Position numbers and translations under genes: made by a program. The notes beneath the pieces are model-generated. The model saw nothing but the letters and a program-made list of their open reading frames with translations, did not search any database and was not told where the DNA came from. From JALYOC01 sp036675345 (GTDB taxonomy: Bacteria > Myxococcota > Myxococcia > Myxococcales > Myxococcaceae), in contig JAKFFE010000016.1 of the NCBI GenBank assembly GCA_036675345.1, positions 13,449-77,448 on the forward strand: a stretch of 64,000 nucleotides of DNA, read 5' to 3'. Every line of letters begins with the position of its first letter. The first letter of the stretch is position 1. This document shows positions 54,507 through 63,156 of this stretch, in pieces.

Positions 54507-55834
54507 GACCGACCCCCGCCGAAGTGACCCCAGGGATGGTCGCCGTAGGGACAGCGCTTCTGATCGATGTGGGCGTCGAACTCGGCCCGGAACTTGGTGA
54601 CGAAGGAGTGCACCGGCAGCGCCGCCGCGTCTCCCAGGGCGCAGATGGTGTTCCCGAGGCCGATTGGCGGGTAGGGGGCGATGGAGGAGGCCACCTTCAG
54701 CAGCAGCTCCACGTCGCCCTTCACGCCCCGGCCCTCTTCAATCTTGCGCAGGATGCGGGTCTGCCAGGGGGTTCCTTCCCGGCAGGGGGTGCACTGGCCG
54801 CAGGACTCCTCGGCGTAGAAGCGCGCCACCCGCCACAGCGACCGCACCAGGCAGGTCTGATCGTCCATCACGATCACCCCACCCGAGCCCGCCATGTTCT
54901 GCTTGGCCTTGAGGGCCTCGAACTCCATCGCGGTGTCCAGCTCGTCGGCGGTCATCACCGGCGCCGACGATCCGCCCGGGATCACCGCCTTCGGCTTGCG
55001 ACCCGCCGGCATCCCCTGCCCCAGGGTCTCGTCGTAGATCAGCTGGTTGAAGGTGCAGTGCATCGGCACCTCGTACACCCCGGGGCGGTTCACCGTGCCG
55101 GAGAGACAGATCAGGCGGGTGCCGCCCGACTTGTCGGTGCCCATCTTGGAGAACCACTCCGCCCCGTTGGCGATGATCGCCGGGACGTTGGCCAGGGTCT
55201 CCACGTTGTTCACCACCGTGGGGGCGCCGAACAGGCCCACCACCGCCGGAAATGGAGGCTTGAGGCGGGGCCAGCCCTTCTTCCCCTCCAGGGACTCGAT
55301 CAGCGCGGTCTCTTCACCGCAGATGTAGGCCCCGGCGCCGCGGACCAGGTACACGTCCAACTGGAAGTCGGTGCCCAGGACCTTCTTGCCGAAGATCCCC
55401 GCCCGGTAGGCCTCCTGGATGGCGGCCTCGGTGACCTCCGCCTGCTTCTTGAACTCGCCCCGCAGGTACACGTAGCACTGGTGGGCATCCAGCGCGTAAC
55501 AGGCGATGGCGATCCCCTCCAGCATCATGTGGGGATCGTTCTCCAGGATGTAGCGATCCTTGAAGGTGCCCGGCTCGGACTCGTCGCCGTTGACCGCCAG
55601 GTACTTGGGCTTGGGGTTGTCCTTGGGGACAAAGCTCCACTTGAGCCCGGTGGGGAAGCCGGCGCCGCCGCGGCCGCGCAGGTTGCTGCGCTTGACCTCG
55701 TCGGTCACCTGGGCAGGCGTCATCTTCAACGCCTTCTCCAGGGCCCCGTAGCCCCCGCCCCGCTTGTACTCGGCGAGGGTGTGGGAGTTGGGCTTGCCCC
55801 AGTTCTTGGTGATGACCTTCTCGACCTGGATCAT
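54503..55834 (-). CDS. nuoF: NADH-quinone oxidoreductase subunit F
   Basis: 443 residues. The FMN site is GRGGAGFPTGLKW, the NADH site is in NGDESEPGTFKDR, and the 4Fe-4S cluster is bound by ESCGQCTPCREG plus a later Cys. It takes electrons from NADH. The C-terminus (HPWGHFGGG) is ordinary. Follows nuoE by 14 bp. Confidence 0.97.
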
Positions 55835-55848
55835 GGGCGGGGTGTCTC

Positions 55849-56331
55849 TCAGCTCAGCCGGGAGAAGATCTCGTCGACCTTCGCGAGGCTGAGGTTCTCG
55901 TGGTGCTCCTCATTGACCTGCAGGCACGGGGCGGTGCCGCAGGAGGCGAGACACTCGGTCTCACGGAGGAGGAACTTCTCGTTTCGCTCGCCTGCCTTCA
56001 GGCCCAGCTTCTTCTCCAGATGGGAGAGGACCTTCTCCGCTCCCCAGAGTGAGCAGGAGAGGTTGGTGCACACGTCCACCGTGTACCTCCCCGGCTTCTC
56101 GGTGTGGAACATCACGTAGAAGGTCGCAACCTCGTACGCGCGTTCCTTGGTCACTTCCAGCTTCGAAGCCACCGACTCCATGCCTTCCGGCGGGAGCCAT
56201 CCCTTGATCGACTGGAGGAGACGCAATGCCGGCAACATGGCGGCGCTCTTCCGATCGGCAGGGTAGTGGGTGAGGATCTCGGCGATCCCCGCGTCGAAGC
56301 GCTTCTGCTCTTCGGGGGTGAACAGCGCCAT
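55849..56331 (-). CDS. nuoE: NADH-quinone oxidoreductase subunit E
   Basis: 160 residues with the thioredoxin-like 2Fe-2S fold: VDVCTNLSC and ETECLASCGTAPC supply the four cluster cysteines. It sits next to NuoF in the NADH module. No ribosome site lies before the ATG at 56331; a predicted promoter places the transcript start only about 5 nt upstream, so the mRNA may be leaderless. Confidence 0.96.
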   Translation of the reverse strand: MALFTPEEQKRFDAGIAEILTHYPADRKSAAMLPALRLLQSIKGWLPPEGMESVASKLEVTKERAYEVATFYVMFHTEKPGRYTVDVCTNLSCSLWGAEKVLSHLEKKLGLKAGERNEKFLLRETECLASCGTAPCLQVNEEHHENLSLAKVDEIFSRLS

Positions 56332-56342
56332 GGCGGGCGCGG

Positions 56343-56371
56343 TTCGTAGGTGCTACCCGGTTCGTTGTCAA
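56343..56371 (-). promoter_or_regulatory. Candidate promoter for the nuoE-N operon
   Basis: On the minus strand TTGACA (56371-56366) is a perfect -35 element, followed after 17 bp by TACGAA (56348-56343), a weak -10. The predicted start is about 5 nt before the nuoE ATG. Its -35 overlaps the -35 of the divergent promoter. Confidence 0.4.
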
Positions 56372-56393
56372 TGAAAACCCTCGAAGCTATCCT
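56365..56393 (+). promoter_or_regulatory. Candidate promoter for the PilZ-receiver gene
   Basis: TTGTCA (56365-56370) and TATCCT (56388-56393) are 17 bp apart. The perfect palindrome CCTCGCGAGG (56391-56400) overlaps the end of the -10 and the predicted start near 56400, so it could be an operator. Confidence 0.45.
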
Positions 56394-56429
56394 CGCGAGG
56401 GAGCTAAGGTTTTTTGGAGGGAGGACCCC

Positions 56430-57173
56430 ACGGACGAGCGTCGGCAGTACCCGCGGGTGAAGTTGATCCTCCGGGTGGACTATGGGGATGGGGTGCGGGG
56501 AGGGGATGCCACCGAGAACCTCTGCGCCACCGGATTGTTCGTGCAGACGGACCGGGCTTTCGAGCCCGGATCCCAGGTAGCGTTGCGGCTTTCTTTTCCC
56601 GGGCTTCTGGATCCGCTAGAAATCGTCGGGCGCGTCACGTGGTTGCGAAGCCAAAGGGGCGATGATCGTGGCGGGATTGGGTTTCGTGTCGAGCGTGACG
56701 CGGACAAGCAGAAGCTGGATCGGATCTTGAATTCAGGAACAGAGAGCCGGACGGTGGACCTCGCGGCGTTGCCGCCAGAGGGTTTCCGCGTCCTGATCGT
56801 GGAGGACAACCCCCACATCATCGAGATGTACAGCTACGTGCTCAAGAAGCTGGCCACCGGAACCCTGGGCGGGAAGGTGCCCCTGGAGGTCCACTTCGCG
56901 CCGGACGGGCACAACGCGCTCAAGCAGCTGCTGGAGAAGCGCTTCAACCTGGTGATGACCGACCTGTACATGCCGGTGATGGACGGGTTCGCGCTGGTGG
57001 AGAAGATCCGCCAGGAGGAGTCGCTGAAGGCGATCCCGGTGATCGCCATCTCCGCCGGCGGCAAGGAGGCGCAGGAGCGCGCCCTGGAGCTGGGGGTGGA
57101 CATCTACCTGCGCAAGCCGGTCCGCTTCGTGGAAGTGCTGGAGACGGTCAAGCAGCTGCTGCGGATCAAGTAG
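56430..57173 (+). CDS. PilZ domain - receiver domain protein, apparent ACG start
   Basis: 247 residues if started at ACG 56430. The PilZ domain (about 1-95) has the c-di-GMP motif RQYPR at the very N-terminus and NLCATG (a variant of D/N-x-S-x-x-G with Cys for Ser). A receiver domain follows (about 117-245) with acidic residues in VLIVEDN, phospho-site Asp178 (MTDLYMP) and Lys in LRKPV. The only standard start, GTG 56457, would cut off RQYPR. A strong site (GGAGGGAGG, 5 nt) sits before ACG. The protein may join c-di-GMP and phospho-signalling. Confidence 0.8.
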   Translation, partial: TDERRQYPRVKLILRVDYGDGVRGGDATENLCATGLFVQTDRAFEPGSQVALRLSFPGLLDPLEIVGRVTWLRSQRGDDRGGIGFRVERDADKQKLDRILNSGTESRTVDLAALPPEGFRVLIVEDNPHIIEMYSYVLKKLATGTLGGKVPLEVHFAPDGHNALKQLLEKRFNLVMTDLYMPVMDGFALVEKIRQEESLKAIPVIAISAGGKEAQERALELGVDIYLRKPVRFVEVLETVKQLLRIK

Positions 57174-57203
57174 GAGGCGAAGGGCCCCGGGACCAAGGGG
57201 GCA

Positions 57204-57233
57204 TCGACCTGGGGGGGCACTCCCGCCTATAAC
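57204..57233 (+). promoter_or_regulatory. Candidate promoter for the kinase-like gene
   Basis: TCGACC (57204-57209) and TATAAC (57228-57233) are 18 bp apart. The -10 matches the consensus in five of six bases. The predicted start near 57240 leaves about 6 nt before the ATG at 57246, and no ribosome site exists, so the mRNA is probably leaderless. Confidence 0.5.
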
Positions 57234-57245
57234 CGCGCACTGAAA

Positions 57246-58712
57246 ATGCCCCCGGCCATCAAACGAGACACCGTCAGCGGCGAGGCGCTGTTCATCCTCA
57301 AGAACCTCCGCGAGAACATCAAGAACGGACGCTCCAACAAGCTTGCCGAAGTGAAGGCAGCCCTGGAGCCGTCGGTCTCGCTGGAGTTCGACCGCTACTT
57401 CTTCTTCCTCCGCAAGTTCCACTACATCGCCATGGATCGGGAAGCGCAGCTGAAGCTGACCGACAACGGCGAGCGGGTGGTGGAGGGAGACTTCACCGAC
57501 AAGTTCGACAGCGAGGTGGGGGAGTTCTTCCAGGAGCAGCTGATGTCGATGGAGAACACCGACAGCACCTCCCTGGCCCGGATGGGCTTCGCGGACGAGG
57601 AGCCCCTGGCGCCGCCGCCTCCCCCGGAGGACGAGGGAGAGGAGCGCACCCCGCCTCCGGAGGAGGGGCTGCACACCGACCACGAGCTCTCCCCGCCCCG
57701 CCCGCCTGAGAGTGACGAGCCGATCGACTCCGGCTTCCCGCTCAGCCCCGCCGTCACTCCCTCCAACACCTCGCAGTTCGGACAGCCCATGCCTCCCTCC
57801 CCCCGCTCCAACTCCTCCGCTGCTCCCGCAGTCTCGCCGGTCGGTTCGGGCAGCAACGTCACCGCCGACGACGGCCGCTACGTGCGCTTCGACGCGGTGG
57901 GGTCGGGCCCGCTGGGCACCGCCTTCAAGGGCCGGCAGAACGCGCTGGGCCTGGAGGTGTGCCTCAAGGAGCTCAAGGACATCTTCGGGTACTTCTCCTT
58001 CCTGCAGAAGGCGGAGGTGCTCAAGCGGCTGAAGAAGGAGCTGTGCGCGCAGGCCGCGGTCCGTCACCCGGGCGTGGTCTCGGTGCTGGACCAGAGCCTG
58101 GACGGCACCCGCCCCTACTTCGTGATGGAGCTGTGCAAGGGATCCTTGCGGGAACGGCTGGACCAGGCGGACGGCAAGGGGCTGGCGGTGCCCCAGACCC
58201 TGCGCTGGTTCCTGCAGGTGGCCTACGGGCTGCGCGCCGCCCACCAGCAGGGGCTGGTGCACCAGAACCTCAAGCCGGAGAACGTGCTCTTCGACGCGTT
58301 CGGGAACGCCAAGGTGGCCGACTTCGGGCTGGCCCGGGTGATCGAGGTGGACCAGACCAAGGGGATGCCCCAGGTGTTCGTGGGCACCGGCGGGATGGCC
58401 TACGCGGCGCCGGAGGTGATGAACCGCACCAAGGTCCCCGGTCCCTCCGCGGACGTGTACGCGCTGGGAATCCTCCTCTACGAGATGCTCACCGGGCAGC
58501 TCCCCGGGCGGCGCTCGCCGATGCCCTCGGAGGTGAACCACGACATCCCCTCCAAGCTGGATCCGATCTTCGACAAGATGACCCAGGATCGCGCCGAGCT
58601 GCGCTACCAGGACTTCGACGCGGTGCTCACCGACTTCTACGGCGCCTTCTCCGACGGGGAGTACCTGCACCGCGGAGATCTGGTGCTGTGGTCGGAAGCC
58701 CCCAAGGTCTAG
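57246..58712 (+). CDS. Protein-kinase-like protein with altered catalytic loop (likely pseudokinase)
   Basis: 488 residues. An N-terminal helical domain (about 1-105) of unknown type is joined by a Pro/Ser-rich linker to a Hanks-type kinase fold (about 210-470). Present: Gly loop VGSGPLG, Lys241 (CLKEL), LKPENV (Lys343, Asn346), DFG (Asp359) and APE (388-390). Missing: the HRD catalytic Asp; the loop reads HQN (339-341), so Asp is replaced by Asn341. Phosphotransfer should be lost or very weak although ATP and metal sites remain. No membrane segment. It may act as a scaffold or allosteric partner. Confidence 0.88.
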   Translation: MPPAIKRDTVSGEALFILKNLRENIKNGRSNKLAEVKAALEPSVSLEFDRYFFFLRKFHYIAMDREAQLKLTDNGERVVEGDFTDKFDSEVGEFFQEQLMSMENTDSTSLARMGFADEEPLAPPPPPEDEGEERTPPPEEGLHTDHELSPPRPPESDEPIDSGFPLSPAVTPSNTSQFGQPMPPSPRSNSSAAPAVSPVGSGSNVTADDGRYVRFDAVGSGPLGTAFKGRQNALGLEVCLKELKDIFGYFSFLQKAEVLKRLKKELCAQAAVRHPGVVSVLDQSLDGTRPYFVMELCKGSLRERLDQADGKGLAVPQTLRWFLQVAYGLRAAHQQGLVHQNLKPENVLFDAFGNAKVADFGLARVIEVDQTKGMPQVFVGTGGMAYAAPEVMNRTKVPGPSADVYALGILLYEMLTGQLPGRRSPMPSEVNHDIPSKLDPIFDKMTQDRAELRYQDFDAVLTDFYGAFSDGEYLHRGDLVLWSEAPKV

Positions 58713-58715
58713 CGG

Positions 58716-58967
58716 TCAGGGAGTCAGCGGTTCGCCGGGCTCCGGCGCCGGGGCGCGGATGAACCCGGGGCGGCGCCGGGCGATCAGGTCCGCGCGCAGT
58801 GAGTTGGCGGTCTGGAGGTCGGCTGCCCGGTGGCGCAGCCGCTCCAGGGCGAACACCACCTCCTGCAGGGTGGTGAGGCCCGGCTGATCGGGGTCCACCA
58901 CCAGCTGCAGCAGTCGGTACTCCTGCTCCTCGATCTCTTCGCACAACGACCTGGGCAGGCTGGGCAT
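58716..58967 (-). CDS. Small helical protein of unknown function
   Basis: 83 residues starting MPSLPRSLCEEIEEQEYRLLQL, placed by a good ribosome site (AAGGAAGG). The sequence is mostly helical with heptad-like Leu spacing (LQEVVFALERLRHRAADLQTANSLR) and a Pro-rich tail. No family recognised. It converges with the kinase-like gene, 3 bp apart. The frame is open to 59033. The 265 bp upstream (58968-59232) hold nothing I can support. Confidence 0.55.
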   Translation of the reverse strand: MPSLPRSLCEEIEEQEYRLLQLVVDPDQPGLTTLQEVVFALERLRHRAADLQTANSLRADLIARRRPGFIRAPAPEPGEPLTP

Positions 58968-59232
58968 CGCGCCTTCCTTTGTGCCGGCTGCGGCTACACC
59001 GCCCCGTCGCAGGGCATCTCTCAATCTGCTCATGTGCGGCGGGAGGGACGATTGCCCTGGAGTCGGCGGCGGGTGCCCGCGGCGCCTCGGCTTGTCGGCG
59101 CCCGGTCGAACCCGAGTTCGAGCCCCCGGGTCGGGTGGAGGCGGACGATCGCCAGACCGCAGGCCTGGCCCAGGAGTGCATCAGCCCCGGGACGTAGACC
59201 GATGCAAACCGCCCCAGCGCCGGGGCCTTTCG

Positions 59233-59850
59233 CTACTGGGCCTTGCGCTCGAAGTACTGCAGGTCAACAAAGATGGCGGCCGCGACGATCAGGGTCCGTT
59301 CCTGGTGGGTGAGCCTGCCCTGGAAGCGGACGCGGAAGTTGTCCTTGTCGGTGAACAGCTCGCCCAGGCCTCCGCCCCACTTCTTCTCGATCACCGCCCG
59401 CTGCTCCTCCCCCCGGAAGAAGGGGAAGGTCCAGAGCTTGAACAGTCCGGAGCGCATCTGCAGCAACACCTCTCCCTCCGGCCCCAGCACATCGAAGCGC
59501 TTGGTGAGCCAGGCGAAGCGCTGCTGGATCGCCCCCAGGGCGCGGCCTCCGGCGTCGAACACCTCCAGCCGCTGGAAGAGGAACCGGAAGGGGTGCACCG
59601 CCCGGAACAGCGGCCGGCGGTCGGGGCCCATGAAGTGGATCTCGAACGGACGCCAGTGGCCCAGGAACTGCCGCAACAGGAAGCCCAGGATCCCCTTTTG
59701 CTGTTCGGCGGCGAAGGCCACCTGGGTCCGATCCGGGGTGGTGATCGCGTACTTGTTCCGGGTCTCGAAGCCGAACAGCTCGGCCAGCTCGTGGCTCTGG
59801 CGGACGTAGAGTTCGGAGGCGACTTCGAGGGCGGAGGGGAGCGGGTTCAT
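59233..59850 (-). CDS. Phospholipid scramblase/LURP-one-related protein
   Basis: 205 residues with the tubby-like beta-barrel pattern of scramblase/LURP-one families: YVRQSHELAELFGFETRNKYAI, PLFRAVHPFRFLFQRLEVFD, and WTFPFF before the last helix. Bacterial members are cytoplasmic or membrane-attached and of unknown role. The C-terminus has a hydrophobic helix (TLIVAAAIFVDLQYF) as in the family. Gene is 15 bp upstream of the end of the MshEN-type gene, same strand. Confidence 0.75.
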   Translation of the reverse strand: MNPLPSALEVASELYVRQSHELAELFGFETRNKYAITTPDRTQVAFAAEQQKGILGFLLRQFLGHWRPFEIHFMGPDRRPLFRAVHPFRFLFQRLEVFDAGGRALGAIQQRFAWLTKRFDVLGPEGEVLLQMRSGLFKLWTFPFFRGEEQRAVIEKKWGGGLGELFTDKDNFRVRFQGRLTHQERTLIVAAAIFVDLQYFERKAQ

Positions 59851-59865
59851 CCCCCCAGGCTATCG

Positions 59866-60714
59866 CTAGAGCTTGAGGCGCGTCGCCACATCCTTGGCGG
59901 TGGCGTAGCCCTTCTCCACCAGCAGGGCGGCCAGGGCGCGGACGATCACCGCGCTCTTCTCCTGGTTGACCCGCAGCGACTCCAGCCGCGCCCGCTCTTC
60001 GGCGGTGAGCGCGGCGGAGGCGGCGGGGGCCATCATCTCGTCCAGCAACTCCGAGGTGCGGGAGGAGGGGACCGGCGGCCCGGGGCGGGGGGGCAGGGCA
60101 GGCATCCCCGCCGGATCGGTGGGGCCACCCTCCAGATCCGCCAGGTGCTTGATCATCGTCTTGCCGCTCATGTCGACGATCTTGAACTCCTCCCCGTCGT
60201 CGCCGACCTGCTCCACCTCCTGGGTGGCGCGGCGGATCGCCTGGCGGGCCCGGGGCGCGGCGCCGGCCGCGGGATCCTGGTTGCGGTAGTAGCGGAGGAT
60301 GGCGTGTTCGATCTCCGTCTCTCCCGCCACCACCGGGGAGATCCGGGTCCGGGCCCGGGAGGCGGCGGCGTCCATCAGCTCCAGGTCGGTGGGATCGGCC
60401 ATCGCCAGCACCAGCGTCTTGCCGTTGTCCTTGAGCGCCATCGGAAACACCGCGTGCTCTTCGGCGAAGCGCACCTCGAGGCGGGAGAGGGCGGTGGGGT
60501 CCTTGGGAAGGTGCCCCAGCTGGACCTGCTGCAGGCCCATCGCCTTGGCGATGGTGGCGGTGATGGTGTCCTCATCCGCCAGGCCCATGTCGGTGATCAC
60601 CTTGCCGATCCGCCCGCCCCACTGATCCAGCTGGGCGCGCGCCGACCGCAGCTGCAGCTCGTCAATCACCCTGGCCTTGAGCAGCAGCTCTCCGACTCGC
60701 GACTTGGACGCCAT
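59866..60714 (-). CDS. Stand-alone MshEN/GspE N-terminal domain protein
   Basis: 282 residues. Residues 1-150 match the N-terminal domain of GspE/PilB ATPases: GELLLKARVIDELQLRSARAQLDQWGGRIGKVITDMGLADEDTI (in parts), then a domain with ALKDNGKTLVLAMADPTDLELMDAA. This domain binds c-di-GMP in MshE-type ATPases. A Pro-rich linker and a helical C-terminus replace the ATPase. It could compete for or report c-di-GMP to a secretion or pilus system. Its start lies inside the 3' end of the upstream gene (53-bp overlap). Confidence 0.82.
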   Translation of the reverse strand: MASKSRVGELLLKARVIDELQLRSARAQLDQWGGRIGKVITDMGLADEDTITATIAKAMGLQQVQLGHLPKDPTALSRLEVRFAEEHAVFPMALKDNGKTLVLAMADPTDLELMDAAASRARTRISPVVAGETEIEHAILRYYRNQDPAAGAAPRARQAIRRATQEVEQVGDDGEEFKIVDMSGKTMIKHLADLEGGPTDPAGMPALPPRPGPPVPSSRTSELLDEMMAPAASAALTAEERARLESLRVNQEKSAVIVRALAALLVEKGYATAKDVATRLKL

Positions 60715-61894
60715 GGGCCCGGAGTGTAGCAGCCTCCCGGCGGGGACCGGCGATCGCGAACCCCAGCCCGGCCAGCAGGATGGCCGCCCCCCCGGCCACC
60801 GCCAGCCACAGGGAGAGACGCATCCAGCCCTCGGGCGGAAGCAGCCCCATCGCCACCAGGCTGGTCAGCCCCAGCCCCAGGACCATCACCGCCAGCCCCA
60901 GGTGGTGGCCCCAGTGCAGGGCCAGGCTCCCCCGGCCCCGCGCGGAGGTCACCAGCAGCAGGCCCCCGGTGACGAAGCCCACCAGCTCCACGTGCAGATA
61001 GAGGATCGCCGGGTGGCGCGCGGACGCCGCCAGGCTGGCCAGGCCCAGCACCCCCGCCACGTCCAGCACCGCCTTGGTGGCGGCCCAGCCGGAGAGCCAG
61101 CGCAGGGGCCAGTCACCGTCCGCGGCCCGCCACAGCGCCACCGCCAGCACCGCCCCGGAGGCGGCCACCGGCACCAGCGCCAGTCGAGCCAGGACCCCCA
61201 GCACCCCCTCGGTGGCGCCGGCCACCCCGAGGGGAAAGGTCAGCCAGGCGGCGGGGGCGGCCAGCCGCAGGGTCCAGCGCAGCAGCCGTTCGTCCACCGC
61301 GGTCCCCCGTGAGACCAGGTGGCGGACCAACAGGCCGGTGACCGCGAAGAGGAAGAACCAGGCGAAGTTGTGGAGGAAGGCGAACACCGCCAGGCGGCCG
61401 TAGACCGGATCGGAGACCTGGACCGCCAGCAGGACCACCCGGGCCACCGCCCCCAGCATCGCCAGTCCCCCGTAGACGAAGCCGACCTGCAGGAAGGTGG
61501 TGCCCAGCTCGCGGTGCCCTCGCGCCGCCCGGAACCAGGCCACCCCGGCGCACAGCCAGACCGGCAGGGACAGCGCCGAGACTGCGATCCCCAGCGGGGA
61601 GTAGCCGCTGTGCAGGAACACCCCGAAGGTGGCCGCCGCCAGCAGCGTCAGCGAGGTGAGCACCCAGCGGGGGAACCTCCCGCTAGCGCCGACGCTGCGC
61701 AGGGCCAGCGCCACCACGGTCAGCCCGGCCCAGCCGAAGTAGAGGGTGTGGGAGTGCGCGTGCACCGCGAAGGTGAACTGCAGGCCGGGCAGCGGATGGA
61801 CAAAGGAGATCCGCAGCAGCACGCCCAGCGACAGCGCCAGGACGTAGAAGCCCAGGGCGATCCGGACGAAGGGGGCGTGCAGTCGGGTGGACAT
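60662..61894 (-). CDS. Polytopic membrane protein, haem-copper-oxidase-subunit-I-like
   Basis: 410 residues, about 12 membrane helices. The His-rich stretch FAVHAHSHTLYFGWAGL near residue 45 and others (FLHNFAWFF, LYLHVELVGF, LHWGHHLG) recall the haem ligands of cbb3-type oxidase subunit I or related NO-handling membrane proteins, but the usual copper-site order is not complete. It lies 3 bp after the NnrS-like gene, so they form one operon. Family placement is tentative. Confidence 0.65.
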   Translation of the reverse strand: MSTRLHAPFVRIALGFYVLALSLGVLLRISFVHPLPGLQFTFAVHAHSHTLYFGWAGLTVVALALRSVGASGRFPRWVLTSLTLLAAATFGVFLHSGYSPLGIAVSALSLPVWLCAGVAWFRAARGHRELGTTFLQVGFVYGGLAMLGAVARVVLLAVQVSDPVYGRLAVFAFLHNFAWFFLFAVTGLLVRHLVSRGTAVDERLLRWTLRLAAPAAWLTFPLGVAGATEGVLGVLARLALVPVAASGAVLAVALWRAADGDWPLRWLSGWAATKAVLDVAGVLGLASLAASARHPAILYLHVELVGFVTGGLLLVTSARGRGSLALHWGHHLGLAVMVLGLGLTSLVAMGLLPPEGWMRLSLWLAVAGGAAILLAGLGFAIAGPRREAATLRAHGVQVASRRAAAQGQGD

Positions 61895-61897
61895 GGT

Positions 61898-63055
61898 TCA
61901 GCGGGCCTCACCGGTGCGGGGCGGACCCAGGCCGATGGCGATCAGCCACAGCCACGCGGCGGAGGCGCCCAGGAACGCCAGCGAGGCGAGGCCCGCCCAC
62001 AGCCGCAGGTGGGAGGGGTCGGTGCTCATCAATCCCCGGGCGATCAGCGCCACCGCCAGCAGGGGCAGGCCCAGGCGCAGCTGGAGTGGACGGCCCCGGA
62101 CCAGGGTGGCGTGGCCGCCGTGGGAGAGCACCAGGTGGGAGGACACCCCCACCAGCATCAGGGTGAAGCCGCCGATGAACAGGACGTGCAGGCCGGCCAG
62201 CCGGTGGGCAGGGAAGAGGGCCAAGGTGGCGTAGCCCAGCGGGATGCCCCAGGCCCCCAGCCACATCGCCCGTCGGTGGAGCCCCGGCTGCGAGGGCGGG
62301 TCCAGGGCCTGCAGCCCCAGGACCACCACCAGCCCGGTGAGGATCGCCCGAAGCGACCAGGCGGCGCGGGCGGAGCCCCACGCCTCCAGGAAGAAGGAGA
62401 GGAACAGCAAGAGCGCCGCCAGCGCGTTGGTGTAGAGCGGCGCGCGGCCGGTCTCGGCGGGGTGCCGGCGGCCGTGCACCATCACCGGGAACAGCAGCCG
62501 CCCCAGGCCCAGGCACAACCCGGTGAACATCCCCTGGGTGAGCAGCGCCTGGCCGGTGGAGTGAAGCCAGAACCCGCCGGAGATCCTCGGGCCGATGCTG
62601 ACCAGCAGCGCGCCGCAGACGCCCATCGCCAGGGAGAGCGGCACCCAGACCAGCCCGCCGTCCAGCGCGGGGAGGGTCACCCGGAGGAGCACGAACCGCG
62701 CGAGCACCCCCAGCAGCAGCAACCACAGCAGCTGGGTCAGCAGCCAGGCACCCCCCCAGGCGGCGATCACCAGCAGCAACGGGAGGACGGCGCCCAGCGC
62801 CAGCTCCACCACCGAGGGAGGCGGCTTGCCGGTGCGGCGGGGAATGAAGGTGAACAGGAAGCCGGCCGCAAAGGCGCTGAGGAAGCCCTGGATCTGCACC
62901 ACCGAATGGAAGGTGGACAGATACCCGCCCACCCCCAGGGAGAAGGTCAGCCAGGGGAGGACGCCGGCCAGGAGGGTCAGTCCGCCCACCGGGAAGAGCA
63001 GGCGGAAGGGGCTCTTCTGCAGGGACGCGATGAGGGGGCGCATGACGGAGGGCAC
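61898..63055 (-). CDS. nnrS: NnrS-family membrane protein
   Basis: 385 residues, about 12 membrane helices. The start SPFRLLFPVGGLTLLAGVLPW is the family opening, and FAAGFLFTFIPRRTGKP is the second motif. NnrS is a haem- and copper-containing membrane protein linked to nitric oxide stress. The next gene (same strand) is a second His-rich membrane protein. No NO reductase or nitrite reductase genes are present in the window. Confidence 0.85.
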   Translation of the reverse strand: MPSVMRPLIASLQKSPFRLLFPVGGLTLLAGVLPWLTFSLGVGGYLSTFHSVVQIQGFLSAFAAGFLFTFIPRRTGKPPPSVVELALGAVLPLLLVIAAWGGAWLLTQLLWLLLLGVLARFVLLRVTLPALDGGLVWVPLSLAMGVCGALLVSIGPRISGGFWLHSTGQALLTQGMFTGLCLGLGRLLFPVMVHGRRHPAETGRAPLYTNALAALLLFLSFFLEAWGSARAAWSLRAILTGLVVVLGLQALDPPSQPGLHRRAMWLGAWGIPLGYATLALFPAHRLAGLHVLFIGGFTLMLVGVSSHLVLSHGGHATLVRGRPLQLRLGLPLLAVALIARGLMSTDPSHLRLWAGLASLAFLGASAAWLWLIAIGLGPPRTGEAR

Positions 63056-63156
63056 CGTTCATCGTCCGTGCCAGGTGCTTGTCGCGGGACGGCGCGGGGT
63101 CAGGTCCGCAAGGAAGGCGCGGCGGAGAGCCAGGTCGCAGGTTTTGCGCATCTGGC

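Noticed and set aside
56371..56460. 29-codon ORF whose TGA overlaps GTG 56457, suggesting a coupled leader peptide
   Set aside because: The predicted transcript start (about 56400) lies after its ATG, and the PilZ motif continues upstream of the GTG in the other frame.
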